In this document: one piece after another, positions 35,227-43,478 of the stretch
How the letters are laid out: every line of letters begins with the position of its first letter
Position numbering within the stretch: position 1 is the first letter of the stretch
Source of the DNA: JANQPX01 sp965222015
Lineage (GTDB): Bacteria > Pseudomonadota > Alphaproteobacteria > Geminicoccales > Geminicoccaceae
Assembly (NCBI GenBank): GCA_965222015.1
Contig: CBDCTL010000024.1
Span: 496,001 to 560,000, forward strand
Direction: 5' to 3'
Length of the DNA: 64,000 nt
The notes under the pieces: generated by a model
What the model saw: the letters and a program-made list of their open reading frames with translations, nothing else
Database searches by the model: none
Told to the model about the DNA's origin: nothing
Translations under genes and position numbers: made by a program

Positions 35227-35362
35227 ACGGCGAAAGAGAGCAGGCCGGACCGGGTCCGCCGGAATCCGGTCATTTCATCCGGCGCGAATAGGGTCTAAAC
35301 TAAAAAGAGGGGGACCGTCCGGCGCGCCCGGACCGGAAAAACAACATTGGGGAGAGAAGCCG

Positions 35363-35776
35363 ATGAAAGCCGCTGCCGCCATCATCCTGTTCGCTCTGCC
35401 GTTCACCGCCGCCGCCCAGGATCGCACGGCCGCGCCGGCGGATGCGGAGGCCTTCTTCATCACGCCGGAAGACGGCGCTCTGGTCGCCAGTCCCCTGACC
35501 CTGGTGTTCGGACTTCGGGGCATGGAGGTGGCGCCCGCGGGCACCGATAAGGAGAACACCGGCCATCACCATCTCATAATCGATACCGATCTGCCGGCAA
35601 TGGACGAGCCGATCCCTTCTGACGATCAACATTTGCATTTCGGCGGCGGGCAGACCCAGACCGAGCTGGAGCTCGAACCCGGCGAGCACAGCCTGCAGCT
35701 CCTGCTCGGCGATCTCGACCACGTTCCCCACGATCCCCCGGTCATGTCGGAGAAGATCACGATCGTCGTCGAATAG
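35363..35776 (+). CDS. Secreted DUF4399 protein
   Basis: 137 aa with signal peptide MKAAAAIILFALPFTAAAQ. The mature part matches DUF4399: FITPEDGALVASPLTLVFGL, GHHHLIIDTDLPAMDEP and HLHFGGGQTQTELELEPGEH. The His-rich loops suggest metal binding, but function is unknown. Its ATG has GGGGAGAG upstream. Separated by 136 bases from the PhnE-type gene, so it may or may not be in the same transcript. Confidence 0.85.
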   Translation: MKAAAAIILFALPFTAAAQDRTAAPADAEAFFITPEDGALVASPLTLVFGLRGMEVAPAGTDKENTGHHHLIIDTDLPAMDEPIPSDDQHLHFGGGQTQTELELEPGEHSLQLLLGDLDHVPHDPPVMSEKITIVVE

Positions 35777-35787
35777 CCGGGCCGGCT

Positions 35788-37680
35788 TTACTGACGGCCT
35801 TCGACCTCGGCGAGCGCCTCCTCCGCCTCCAGCCAGCGCGTTTCCGCCCGGGCCAGCGCCTCTTCGAGCTCGGCATGGCGTTTCAGGAGCGTGTCGAGCT
35901 CGTCGCCGAGCGAACGGTAGGTCTTTTCGTCGGCAAGCGTCGCCGCCAAGGTCGCGCGCTCCCCTGCGAGCCGCTCCATCTCCTTCTCGGCCGCACGAGT
36001 CATCTTGCGGCGCTTCAGGATTTCGGCGCGCGGCGCGGGTGACCGCGGACGCTGCGCCGCTGCCTTGTCCAAGGCCGGTGCAGTTTCGGGCTTGCGTCCG
36101 TCCCCGGCTTTGCCCTTTTCGGGACCGCCGAGCAGCAGCCTTCGATAGTCGTCGAGATCGCCGTCATAGGGCCGCACCCGCCCATCGGCCACGAGCCAGA
36201 GTCGATCGGCGGTGAGCTCGATCAGGTGCCGGTCATGGCTGATCAGGATGACGCCGCCGGAAAAGTCGTTGATCGCCTGCACCAGCGCTTCGCGGGAATC
36301 GATGTCCAGATGGTTGGTGGGCTCGTCGAGGACCAGGATCTGCGGCCGCCCTGCGCTTAAAAGCGCGAAGGTCAGCCTCGCCTTCTCGCCACCGGAAAGC
36401 CGGCCCGCCGGCAGCTCGGCGCGGTCCTGGCCGAGGCCGAAACGGCCGAGATGGGCACGCAGGCGCTCCGGCCGCTCTGCGGGCAGCCGGCGGGCCAGAT
36501 GGTCGAACGCGGTATCGGTGGGTTCCAGATCCTCGATCTGATGCTGCGCAAAATAGCCGACCTCCAGCTTGGGCGGCCGGACGATCTCGCCTTCGAGCGG
36601 CGCCAGCCTCCCGCCGATCAGCTTGGCGAAGGTCGACTTGCCGTTGCCGTTGGCGCCGAGTAGCGCGATGCGGTCGTCCGGGTCGATTCTGAGATCGAGG
36701 CGGTCCAGCACTACATTGTCGCCATAGCCCGCCTGAACCCGATCGAAGGTCAAAAGCGGCGGCGGCGGCACCTCGGTTTCGGGAAAGGACAGGCGCACCG
36801 CGGGTTCGTCGACGATCAGGCTGACCTGATCGAGCCTGGAGAGCGCCTTCAGCCGGCTCTGCGCCTGGCGCGCCTTGCTGGCCTTGTAGCGAAAGCGGTC
36901 GACGAAGGCCTGCATGTGCTTTCGCTTCGCCTCGACCTTGGTGCGCTCCTTTTCGAGCAGGACCTGCTTTTCCCTGCGCACGCGCTCGAAGTCGTCATAG
37001 CCGCCGGCATAGGTGGTGAGCTTCAGCCGCTCCAGATGAACGATGCGTTCGGGCACGCGGTTCAGGAGGTCGCGGTCATGGCTCACCAGCAGGAGCGTGT
37101 GCGGGTAGCGCCGGAGGTAGGTTTCGAGCCAGAGCGTCGCTTCCAGATCCAGATGGTTGGTCGGCTCGTCAAGAAGCAGCAGATCGGGCTCGGCGAACAG
37201 CGCTGCGGCCAGCGCCACGCGCATGCGCCAGCCGCCGGAATAGCTGGAGAGCGGGCGGTGCTGCGCCGCTTCGTCGAAGCCGAGCCCGTTCAGAATGGTG
37301 CTCGCGCGCGCCGGTGCTGCATGCGCGCCGATGTCGGCGAGCCGGGTCTGGGTCTCGGCGATCTCTTCGGGCTTGCGCGCGCGCTCGGCCGCAAGCAGTG
37401 CTGCCGCCCGGCGCTCGTCCGCCGCCAGCACCGTCTCATGGGGCGTCGCCTCGCCGCCCGGCGCCTCCTGGGCGACCCAGCCGACACGCATGTCGCTGCG
37501 CCTCTTGATGTCGCCCTGGTCCGGCTGCAGCTCGTCCATGATCAGACGTAAAAGCGTGCTCTTGCCGGCGCCGTTCCGGCCGACCAGCCCTATCCGCCGG
37601 CCGGCGGGCAGGTGCACGGTGGCGCCTTCCAGCAGGAGGCGGCCGCCGATGCGCAGGCTGACGTCGTTCAGGTGAAGCAT
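35788..37680 (-). CDS. ABC-F family ATPase (YheS/Uup-like)
   Basis: 630 aa soluble protein with two ABC domains. The start at 37678-37680 (MLHLNDVSLRIGGRLLLEGA) is chosen over an open frame that extends to 37851. First Walker A GRNGAGKST and second GANGNGKST, signatures YSGGWRMRVALAAAL and LSGGEKARLTFALL, and Walker B LLLLDEPTNHLDLEATLWLE. The P-site-interaction (arm) linker and a C-terminal Glu/Arg coiled coil (about 530-630) are present. ABC-F proteins act on the ribosomal E site or relieve stalling. The two-domain pattern and coiled coil fit YheS. Confidence 0.9.
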   Translation of the reverse strand: MLHLNDVSLRIGGRLLLEGATVHLPAGRRIGLVGRNGAGKSTLLRLIMDELQPDQGDIKRRSDMRVGWVAQEAPGGEATPHETVLAADERRAAALLAAERARKPEEIAETQTRLADIGAHAAPARASTILNGLGFDEAAQHRPLSSYSGGWRMRVALAAALFAEPDLLLLDEPTNHLDLEATLWLETYLRRYPHTLLLVSHDRDLLNRVPERIVHLERLKLTTYAGGYDDFERVRREKQVLLEKERTKVEAKRKHMQAFVDRFRYKASKARQAQSRLKALSRLDQVSLIVDEPAVRLSFPETEVPPPPLLTFDRVQAGYGDNVVLDRLDLRIDPDDRIALLGANGNGKSTFAKLIGGRLAPLEGEIVRPPKLEVGYFAQHQIEDLEPTDTAFDHLARRLPAERPERLRAHLGRFGLGQDRAELPAGRLSGGEKARLTFALLSAGRPQILVLDEPTNHLDIDSREALVQAINDFSGGVILISHDRHLIELTADRLWLVADGRVRPYDGDLDDYRRLLLGGPEKGKAGDGRKPETAPALDKAAAQRPRSPAPRAEILKRRKMTRAAEKEMERLAGERATLAATLADEKTYRSLGDELDTLLKRHAELEEALARAETRWLEAEEALAEVEGRQ

Positions 37681-37865
37681 GGGCGCAATGTAGAGGTTTT
37701 TCGATCGCTGTCGACGGGTCCGCCCTGCCGTTCGATGCGCATCGTCGCCACAGCCGGCCGGGAGTGGCAATTCCTTCGCCGATCGACCACATAGAGAACA
37801 GACTGGAGAGAACAGACCGGGCGAAATCGGTCCCCATGACCGATCGACCACCGAAGGAGATCCCG

Positions 37866-38387
37866 ATGATGACCGAGAACACCGAACGCGCCGTCCTCGC
37901 CGGCGGCTGCTTTTGGGGCATGCAGGATCTGATCCGCAAGCTTCCGGGCGTCAGGGAAACGCGGGTCGGCTACACCGGCGGCGACGTCCCGAACGCCACC
38001 TACCGCAACCACGGCACCCACGCCGAAGGCATCGAGATTGTCTTCGACCCCGGACAGATCGGCTATCGGCGGCTGCTGGAGTTCTTCTTCCAGATCCACG
38101 ATCCGACGACGCTGAACCGCCAGGGTAACGACCGCGGCCTGTCCTACCGCTCGGCGATCTATCATGTGAACGACCAGCAGAAGGCGATCGCCCTCGACAC
38201 CATCGCCGACGTCGACGCCTCCGGGCTTTGGCCCGGCAAGGTGGTGACCGAGGTGGCGCCGGCTGGTGATTTCTGGGAGGCGGAGCCGGAGCACCAGGAT
38301 TATCTGGAGCGCTATCCGAACGGCTATACATGCCACTTCCCGCGCCCGGACTGGGTGCTGCCCAAGCGCGACGGCGAAGCCGCCTGA
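37866..38387 (+). CDS. msrA: Peptide-methionine (S)-S-oxide reductase
   Basis: 173 aa from the ATG at 37866 (GGAG 6 bases upstream). The catalytic Cys15 is in AGGCFWGMQDLIRKLPGV, then RVGYTGGDVPNATYRNHGTH and the conserved GNDRGLSYRSAIY. It repairs oxidised methionine. The C-terminus lacks a fused MsrB. It converges on the histidine-kinase gene with an 19-base gap. Confidence 0.95.
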   Translation: MMTENTERAVLAGGCFWGMQDLIRKLPGVRETRVGYTGGDVPNATYRNHGTHAEGIEIVFDPGQIGYRRLLEFFFQIHDPTTLNRQGNDRGLSYRSAIYHVNDQQKAIALDTIADVDASGLWPGKVVTEVAPAGDFWEAEPEHQDYLERYPNGYTCHFPRPDWVLPKRDGEAA

Positions 38388-38406
38388 ACGCACGAGAGGC
38401 GTCGGG

Positions 38407-41073
38407 TCAGTGATGACGCGGCAGGCTGAGTCGGAAAAAGCTGGTGCCGTCGGAGGCGAACTCGACCGTCAGATCGCCGCGCATGGCCCGCATGATCGCG
38501 CGGCTGATCGGCAGGCCGAGGCCGGCGCCCTGGCTGCGATCGGAACGGCTGCCACGGGCGAATTTCTCGAAGACCATGGCAGCGTCTTCCCGGCTGACGC
38601 CTCCGCCATTGTCGATCACGTCGATCTGAATTGCGCCGTCCCGAGCCTGCGTTCGGACCTCGATCTCGGGCTGGTCGGCGTCGTTGTATTTGACCGCGTT
38701 CGACAGGACGTTGATCAAAACCTGGCGAAGGCGGTCGTCATTGGCGACGGTGGAGAGCCCGTCCGCGGCCGGAATGGCACGCACCGCCACGCCGGCGCTT
38801 CTGGTCATGCCGGAAATGGTCTCCAGCGCCGCGGCGATCGCACCGTTCACGTCGATCGGCTCGACGCGGAGCTCGGCCGTGCCGGCTTCCAGCCGATTGA
38901 TGTCGAGAAGCTCATCGAGAAGTCGCGTCAGACGGATGCTTTCGTGATGGATGATGGACATGAACCGATTGCGCTCGTCCGTGGGGATCTCCGCATCCTC
39001 GACCAGGATTTCGGAGAACGACCTGATGGATGTCATCGGCGTGCGCAATTCGTGGCTGACCTGGCTCAAAAACGCATCCTTTTGCGCGTCGAGCGCCCGC
39101 AATTTGTCGTTGGCCGCGCGCAGCTGGCGGGCCGCGCGCTCCAGCTCGTCCGACTTCTGGGCAAGCTGCCGCGACGTCTCGATCAGCTCCTGGGTTTCAT
39201 CCGCGATGTCGATCAGCTCGGTGATCCCCACGGTCTGACGTCCGGCGATCCTCGTCACCATGGCATGGGCCGAGACCGCGCCGATCGATCCGGCGAGTTC
39301 GCGCTCGAGCCTGGCGATGACGGCGTCGGTGGCGTGCGGCAGTCCTTTGACCGTGCCCTGGGCCTTCGCCATTTCGTCGAACAGCCGACGCGCCGGATCC
39401 GCGCCGAGAATGCGCTGCGCCAGAACGAACAGATCCTCGGAATCGGCCGTGCCGGCGGAAAAGCCGGAGGGCGCGCCGCCGGCGGATCGGTAGACGTCGA
39501 CGAACAGGGCGCCCTGCAGCCGCTCCAGCTCGCTGGACCGGGTGAGGCTGGAAACCACGACGAAGATGAGCGCGTTCGCCCCGATGCTCCAGACGACGGC
39601 ATGGACCAGCGGGTCCAGGTCCCGAAGGCCGAAAAGTGCCTGCGGGCGGAGGAGCTCCGCACCCCATGGTCCCACGTTCAGCGTGGCCGTGCTGAGGATG
39701 AAGTCACCGCCGAAGCTGGGCAGGAACAGTGTGTAGGCCCAAAGCGCGAACCCGATCAGCAAGCCGCTCAAAGCGCCTGCCAGGGTCGCGCCGCGCCAGA
39801 AGATGCCGCCGAGTAGGCTCGGCAGGAACTGCGCCACGCCGACGAAGGCGATCAAACCGATGGCGGCGAGCGCGTCGGACCCGCCGCTGGCGTAAAAATA
39901 GAGAAAGCCAAGGCCGAGCACGACGCCGATGCTGATCCGGCGGGAGGTCAGCACCAGGCTGCGGACGTCCCCGCTGACGGCGCTGCCGACGGCCAGCAAT
40001 TTCAGGGCGACCGGCATGACGATATGGTTCGAGACCATGGTCGAAACCGCGATGGCGGCGACGATCACCATCGAGGTCGCCGAGGAAAAGCCGCCGAGAA
40101 ACGCCAGCAGGGCGAGGTCATGGCGCTGTTCGGCGAGCGGCAGCGTCAGCACGTAGAGATCGGGATTGGCGCCTGATGGCATCACCTGCTGCCCCACCAG
40201 CGCGATCGGCATGATGAAGACCGTCATGCCGAGCAGATAGAGCGGGAACAGCCAGGACGCCGTCGCGAGATGCCGTTCCTCGATGTTCTCGACCACGGTC
40301 ACCTGAAATTGCCGCGGCAGGCAGATGATGGCGGTGGCGGACAGAAAGGTGAGCACCGCCCAGCGCGGGCCGAAGATGTCACCGGCCCCCCGGATGGCTT
40401 CGTCCGACACGTCGGAAAAGACGTCGCCAAGGCCGCCCGCGAGGCCGTAGGTGGCGAAAATGCCGACGGCGATGAGGGCGACGAGCTTCACGATCGCCTC
40501 GAGCGCGATCGCGGCGACGACGCCGTGATGACGTTCGTTCGCGTCCAGATTTCGGGTGCCGAACAGGATGGTGAACAGCGCCATGCCGGCGGCGACCCAA
40601 AAAGCGGTCGACACGTCGTCGGCGCCGCCGGCGATCACCTGGTAGCTGCGGGTCACCGACTGAAGCTGAAGCGCGATATAGGGCGTCGTCGCGATCACGG
40701 CGATGATGGTCACGAGCACGGCCAGGCTCGTGCTCTTGCCGTAACGGGACGAGATCAGGTCGGCGATCGAGGTGATCTTGTGGGCCCGGCCGATGCGCAC
40801 CAGCTTCCTGAGCAGCCACCACCATCCGACGAAGACCAGCGTCGGCCCGAGATAGATGGTGACGAATTCGAGGCCGTTGCGGACGGCCGATCCGACGGCG
40901 CCGTAAAAGGTCCAGGACGTGCAGTAGACCGATATCGAGAGCGTGTAGATGACCGGAGAATGAAGCAGCTTGATCGGTGCGCGGCGGGTGCGCCGGTCGA
41001 CAACGAAGGCGACCGCGAACAGCAGCGCCACATAGCCGACGCAGGCCGCGAGGAGGATGTTGGCGGAAAGCAT
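38407..41073 (-). CDS. Sodium/solute-symporter-type sensor histidine kinase
   Basis: 888 aa. Residues 1-510 are an SSS-family transporter with about 13 helices (IYTLSISVYCTSWTFYGAVG; FLGGFSSATSMVIVAAIAVS). Then a linker to about 640 with coiled-coil Leu/Glu/Arg, a DHp domain with His674 in SHELRTPMTSIRSFSEIL, and an HATPase domain (N box NVLSNAVKYND, DNGGG, GAGLGLPIS). This is the CbrA/CrbS architecture, where transport and kinase activity are linked. Its DHp segment aligns to a region of the ScfR-type regulator in the same operon (about 25 of 51 identical, no gaps). Last gene of the operon; starts one base inside the small membrane-protein stop. Confidence 0.93.
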   Translation of the reverse strand: MLSANILLAACVGYVALLFAVAFVVDRRTRRAPIKLLHSPVIYTLSISVYCTSWTFYGAVGSAVRNGLEFVTIYLGPTLVFVGWWWLLRKLVRIGRAHKITSIADLISSRYGKSTSLAVLVTIIAVIATTPYIALQLQSVTRSYQVIAGGADDVSTAFWVAAGMALFTILFGTRNLDANERHHGVVAAIALEAIVKLVALIAVGIFATYGLAGGLGDVFSDVSDEAIRGAGDIFGPRWAVLTFLSATAIICLPRQFQVTVVENIEERHLATASWLFPLYLLGMTVFIMPIALVGQQVMPSGANPDLYVLTLPLAEQRHDLALLAFLGGFSSATSMVIVAAIAVSTMVSNHIVMPVALKLLAVGSAVSGDVRSLVLTSRRISIGVVLGLGFLYFYASGGSDALAAIGLIAFVGVAQFLPSLLGGIFWRGATLAGALSGLLIGFALWAYTLFLPSFGGDFILSTATLNVGPWGAELLRPQALFGLRDLDPLVHAVVWSIGANALIFVVVSSLTRSSELERLQGALFVDVYRSAGGAPSGFSAGTADSEDLFVLAQRILGADPARRLFDEMAKAQGTVKGLPHATDAVIARLERELAGSIGAVSAHAMVTRIAGRQTVGITELIDIADETQELIETSRQLAQKSDELERAARQLRAANDKLRALDAQKDAFLSQVSHELRTPMTSIRSFSEILVEDAEIPTDERNRFMSIIHHESIRLTRLLDELLDINRLEAGTAELRVEPIDVNGAIAAALETISGMTRSAGVAVRAIPAADGLSTVANDDRLRQVLINVLSNAVKYNDADQPEIEVRTQARDGAIQIDVIDNGGGVSREDAAMVFEKFARGSRSDRSQGAGLGLPISRAIMRAMRGDLTVEFASDGTSFFRLSLPRHH

Positions 41074-41339
41074 CAGCTGCCGGGGCTATGCGTCTCCGTC
41101 GACGACGCGGCTTCTTCCGTGTCCAGCAGCGGTCGCGCCAGCGCCACCGCCCCGGCGATCAGCGCTGACCAGATGACGAAGACGTAGAGGACGGGAACGG
41201 GAATGCCTCCGATGCTCCCGTCGGTAAGGGAAATGCCGGCCAGAGGCGGTAGGAGGGCCAGGGTTCCGACGAGCACGAGCACGATCGATCGATCACGGAT
41301 CTTGCGTCGCGAAAGCTGCAGCTGGGCACGATCCGTCAA
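41073..41339 (-). CDS. Small two-helix membrane protein of the kinase operon
   Basis: 88 aa with helices at about 20-38 (SIVLVLVGTLALLPPLAGIS) and 47-68 (GIPVPVLYVFVIWSALIAGA). It resembles the small subunits that accompany SSS transporters. The stop overlaps the kinase start (TGATG), so the two products are coupled and may form a complex in the membrane. No function is established. Confidence 0.8.
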   Translation of the reverse strand: MTDRAQLQLSRRKIRDRSIVLVLVGTLALLPPLAGISLTDGSIGGIPVPVLYVFVIWSALIAGAVALARPLLDTEEAASSTETHSPGS

Positions 41340-41354
41340 CGCTGTTTTCCCGGG

Positions 41355-41735
41355 CTATCCATCGCGACCTCCATCGACGAGCTGTCTGACCGCGTCGATG
41401 ATTTCGGCATTGGCGAAGGGCTTGGTGATGAACAGATCGGCGCCGCAGGCCAGCGCCGTCTCCCTATCTTCGCGCTGCCCCTTGGCGGTCAGCATGACGA
41501 CCGGAAGCTTGCTCGCGCGCCGATCCGATCGCAACTGACGCAGAACTTCGTAGCCGTCCAGTTCGGGCAGCATGACGTCGAGAATGAGGACATCAGGCGC
41601 ATCGTCGAGCGCCGCGTCGAGCGCTCGTCGTCCGTCGGTCTCGACCGTCACCTCGAATCCCGCCCGGTCGAGCAGAAAGGTAAGCGACTCGACGATGTTC
41701 GGTTCATCTTCGGCCAGAAGCACCCGTTTGGTCAT
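41355..41735 (-). CDS. Single-domain (CheY-like) response regulator
   Basis: 126 aa receiver domain only, from the ATG at 41733-41735. Acidic pair in LLAEDEPNIVES, phospho-acceptor Asp in VLILDVMLPELDGYEVL, Thr/Ser in VVMLTAKGQ, and Lys in FITKPF are all present. There is no DNA-binding domain. In the classical CrbS/CbrA systems the partner is a DNA-binding regulator; here a stand-alone receiver sits between an XRE regulator and the kinase. Confidence 0.94.
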   Translation of the reverse strand: MTKRVLLAEDEPNIVESLTFLLDRAGFEVTVETDGRRALDAALDDAPDVLILDVMLPELDGYEVLRQLRSDRRASKLPVVMLTAKGQREDRETALACGADLFITKPFANAEIIDAVRQLVDGGRDG

Positions 41736-41835
41736 GACGCAAAAACCCTCTCCCTGACGCCCGCTTTCGTTCGCGCTTCCTCGCATCATTAGAGCCTACA
41801 TAGCACAGGCCCGCAATCTTGGGCACGCCGGCCTA

Positions 41836-43230
41836 TCAGGCGGCCAGCGGATCCTCGACACGGTGCGGGCAGGATCGGCGGGGACAGAGCCGGCAGGCCG
41901 GGCCGACCTCCTCCACCGGCACGGCGGGATCCGGCGCGTAAACGGTATGCTGGGCCTCGCTCTCCTTCATCGCGATCATGTCGGTGACATAATGGCGAGG
42001 CTTGCCAAATCCTGTAGTACCCTGGTGCCGTGCGCGCGCGACGAACACGAATCGGGCGCCCGAGGGAAACAGCGCACGCTGGCGGATGGCGGCTTCGGGT
42101 GACTGCTGCGCGCGATAGAGCACCCAGAGCGGACAGGCGGCCGCGTAGCGTGGCAAAGCGAGCCCCTCCACCCCGAGCTTTTCGATGATGGTTCCCGCCG
42201 CATTGGCGCGGAAGTAGCCAAAGCGAGGAACATCCTCGCTTTGCGGCAGGGCGGTCAGGCGGTGGCATACGGCTTCGACCTCGACGGAAAACGTCTGCGC
42301 CAGGGTCTCGATGTCGTAGCCAAGTGCCGCCGCGCGGTCGGCGAAAGGCACCATCGGCATGAGGATGGCGCCGACGGCATAATCGGACAGCACCTGCAGC
42401 GCCCGGCGTCGCGCCGCTGCCGTCCTGATCTGGGGCTGGCGGGCGATCAAGTCCCCGATCAGCCCGCCGAGTTGCTCGCCGACGAATTCGCGAGCCCTCA
42501 GCAGGCGCGAGACCGGACGGGAATCCGTCAGCGAAGGGGCCAGAGCGCCAGCCGCCGTCTCGATCTCACGGAAATGATTCTCACGAGCCTCGAACAACGC
42601 TTCCACCTCGTCGAGTGGCGTGAGCACGCGATCGGCCTCTTCGGCCTTGTCGAGATAGGCCGCCAGCGCCTCGCCGATCTGGGTCAGCCGAAGACTTTCA
42701 TCGTGGATGATGCGATTGAAGCGATCGCGACGATCGGCGGGCAGCTCGGCATATTCGGTCAGGATGTCGGCGGCCGAGCGTATCGAGGCGATGCGGGTCA
42801 GCATCCGGTGAACCGTTTCGCCGAGAAACGGATCGTTCGACAGGCGGTCCGACAGGTTTTGCGCGCGCGCCACGGCCTCGCGCTCCGAGCGCACCAGCGC
42901 GGCCAGGCCCCTGGCCCAGCCGGGGAAGCGGCCGATCAGCTCGCTCGTCCGGTCGGCTTCGATTCCGAGCCCGCTGAGCGACGGGAGATGTGCGGTTTCC
43001 GTCAGCATCTCCAGAAGGCGCCTTTCCGCGGATCCCTCCAGTTCGTCCGGCGGCAGCTTGAGCATCTCGGCGATCCTGCGCAGCCGGGTGCCCGCGATCC
43101 GCCGTTTGTTCCATTCGATGAGGTTCAGATAGGACGCGGAGATACCGACGGCCCGCGCGAGATCGGCCTGGGTCATGCCGATCTCGCGCCGTCGCTGCCT
43201 AATTCGGGTTCCGACGATCGTGTCCGGCAA
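41836..43230 (-). CDS. ScfR-type XRE transcription regulator with an inserted DHp-like segment
   Basis: 464 aa. Residues 1-60 form an XRE helix-turn-helix (GTRIRQRRREIGMTQADLAR). Residues about 270-330 and on (LSDYAVGAILMPMVPFADRA, LGYDIETLAQTFSVEVEAVC, HRLTALP) match the DUF2083 part of ScfR regulators of short-chain acyl metabolism (RamB/PccR relatives). The family Cys cluster GPACRLCPRRSCPHR ends the protein. Between these, residues about 141-192 align gap-free to the operon kinase DHp, keeping His141 (HRMLTRIASIRSAADIL) but not the Glu and Pro of the H-box. The usual HExxH metallopeptidase-like motif is absent. First gene of the regulatory operon. Confidence 0.9.
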   Translation of the reverse strand: MPDTIVGTRIRQRRREIGMTQADLARAVGISASYLNLIEWNKRRIAGTRLRRIAEMLKLPPDELEGSAERRLLEMLTETAHLPSLSGLGIEADRTSELIGRFPGWARGLAALVRSEREAVARAQNLSDRLSNDPFLGETVHRMLTRIASIRSAADILTEYAELPADRRDRFNRIIHDESLRLTQIGEALAAYLDKAEEADRVLTPLDEVEALFEARENHFREIETAAGALAPSLTDSRPVSRLLRAREFVGEQLGGLIGDLIARQPQIRTAAARRRALQVLSDYAVGAILMPMVPFADRAAALGYDIETLAQTFSVEVEAVCHRLTALPQSEDVPRFGYFRANAAGTIIEKLGVEGLALPRYAAACPLWVLYRAQQSPEAAIRQRALFPSGARFVFVARARHQGTTGFGKPRHYVTDMIAMKESEAQHTVYAPDPAVPVEEVGPACRLCPRRSCPHRVEDPLAA

Positions 43231-43300
43231 TGCCGATTCTCCTCATCATTTCGCGGGTTTAGCTGCCGATGAGTCAATCATTGACAATTTTAGTTTCATA

Positions 43301-43320
43301 TTTGCAAATATTATCACAAA
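43301..43320. promoter_or_regulatory. TTTGCAAA operator candidate between regulator and transporter operons
   Basis: TTTGCAAA is followed by TATT and then ATCACAAA, that is one perfect and one imperfect half-site with a 4-base spacer. As I recall, ScfR-family members (PccR, RamB) bind TTTGCAAA-type sites, PccR using two with a 4-base spacer. It lies in the AT-rich divergent region 43231-43478, about 70 bases upstream of the XRE gene and 160 upstream of the transporter operon. A TTGACA is at 43281-43286. Confidence 0.6.
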
Positions 43321-43478
43321 AAAATTCAATAATGTCAATTGGTTATTGATCTATTAACAAATTACGCCCATCGTCGGGTCAGGGCGAAATCGTCCTGAGT
43401 CCGAAAGACCTTGGCGCGAGAGCTGCCGGCTTCCGGCTCGGATCCAGCCAACGAATGCTCGTAAGGAGAGGCGACACA

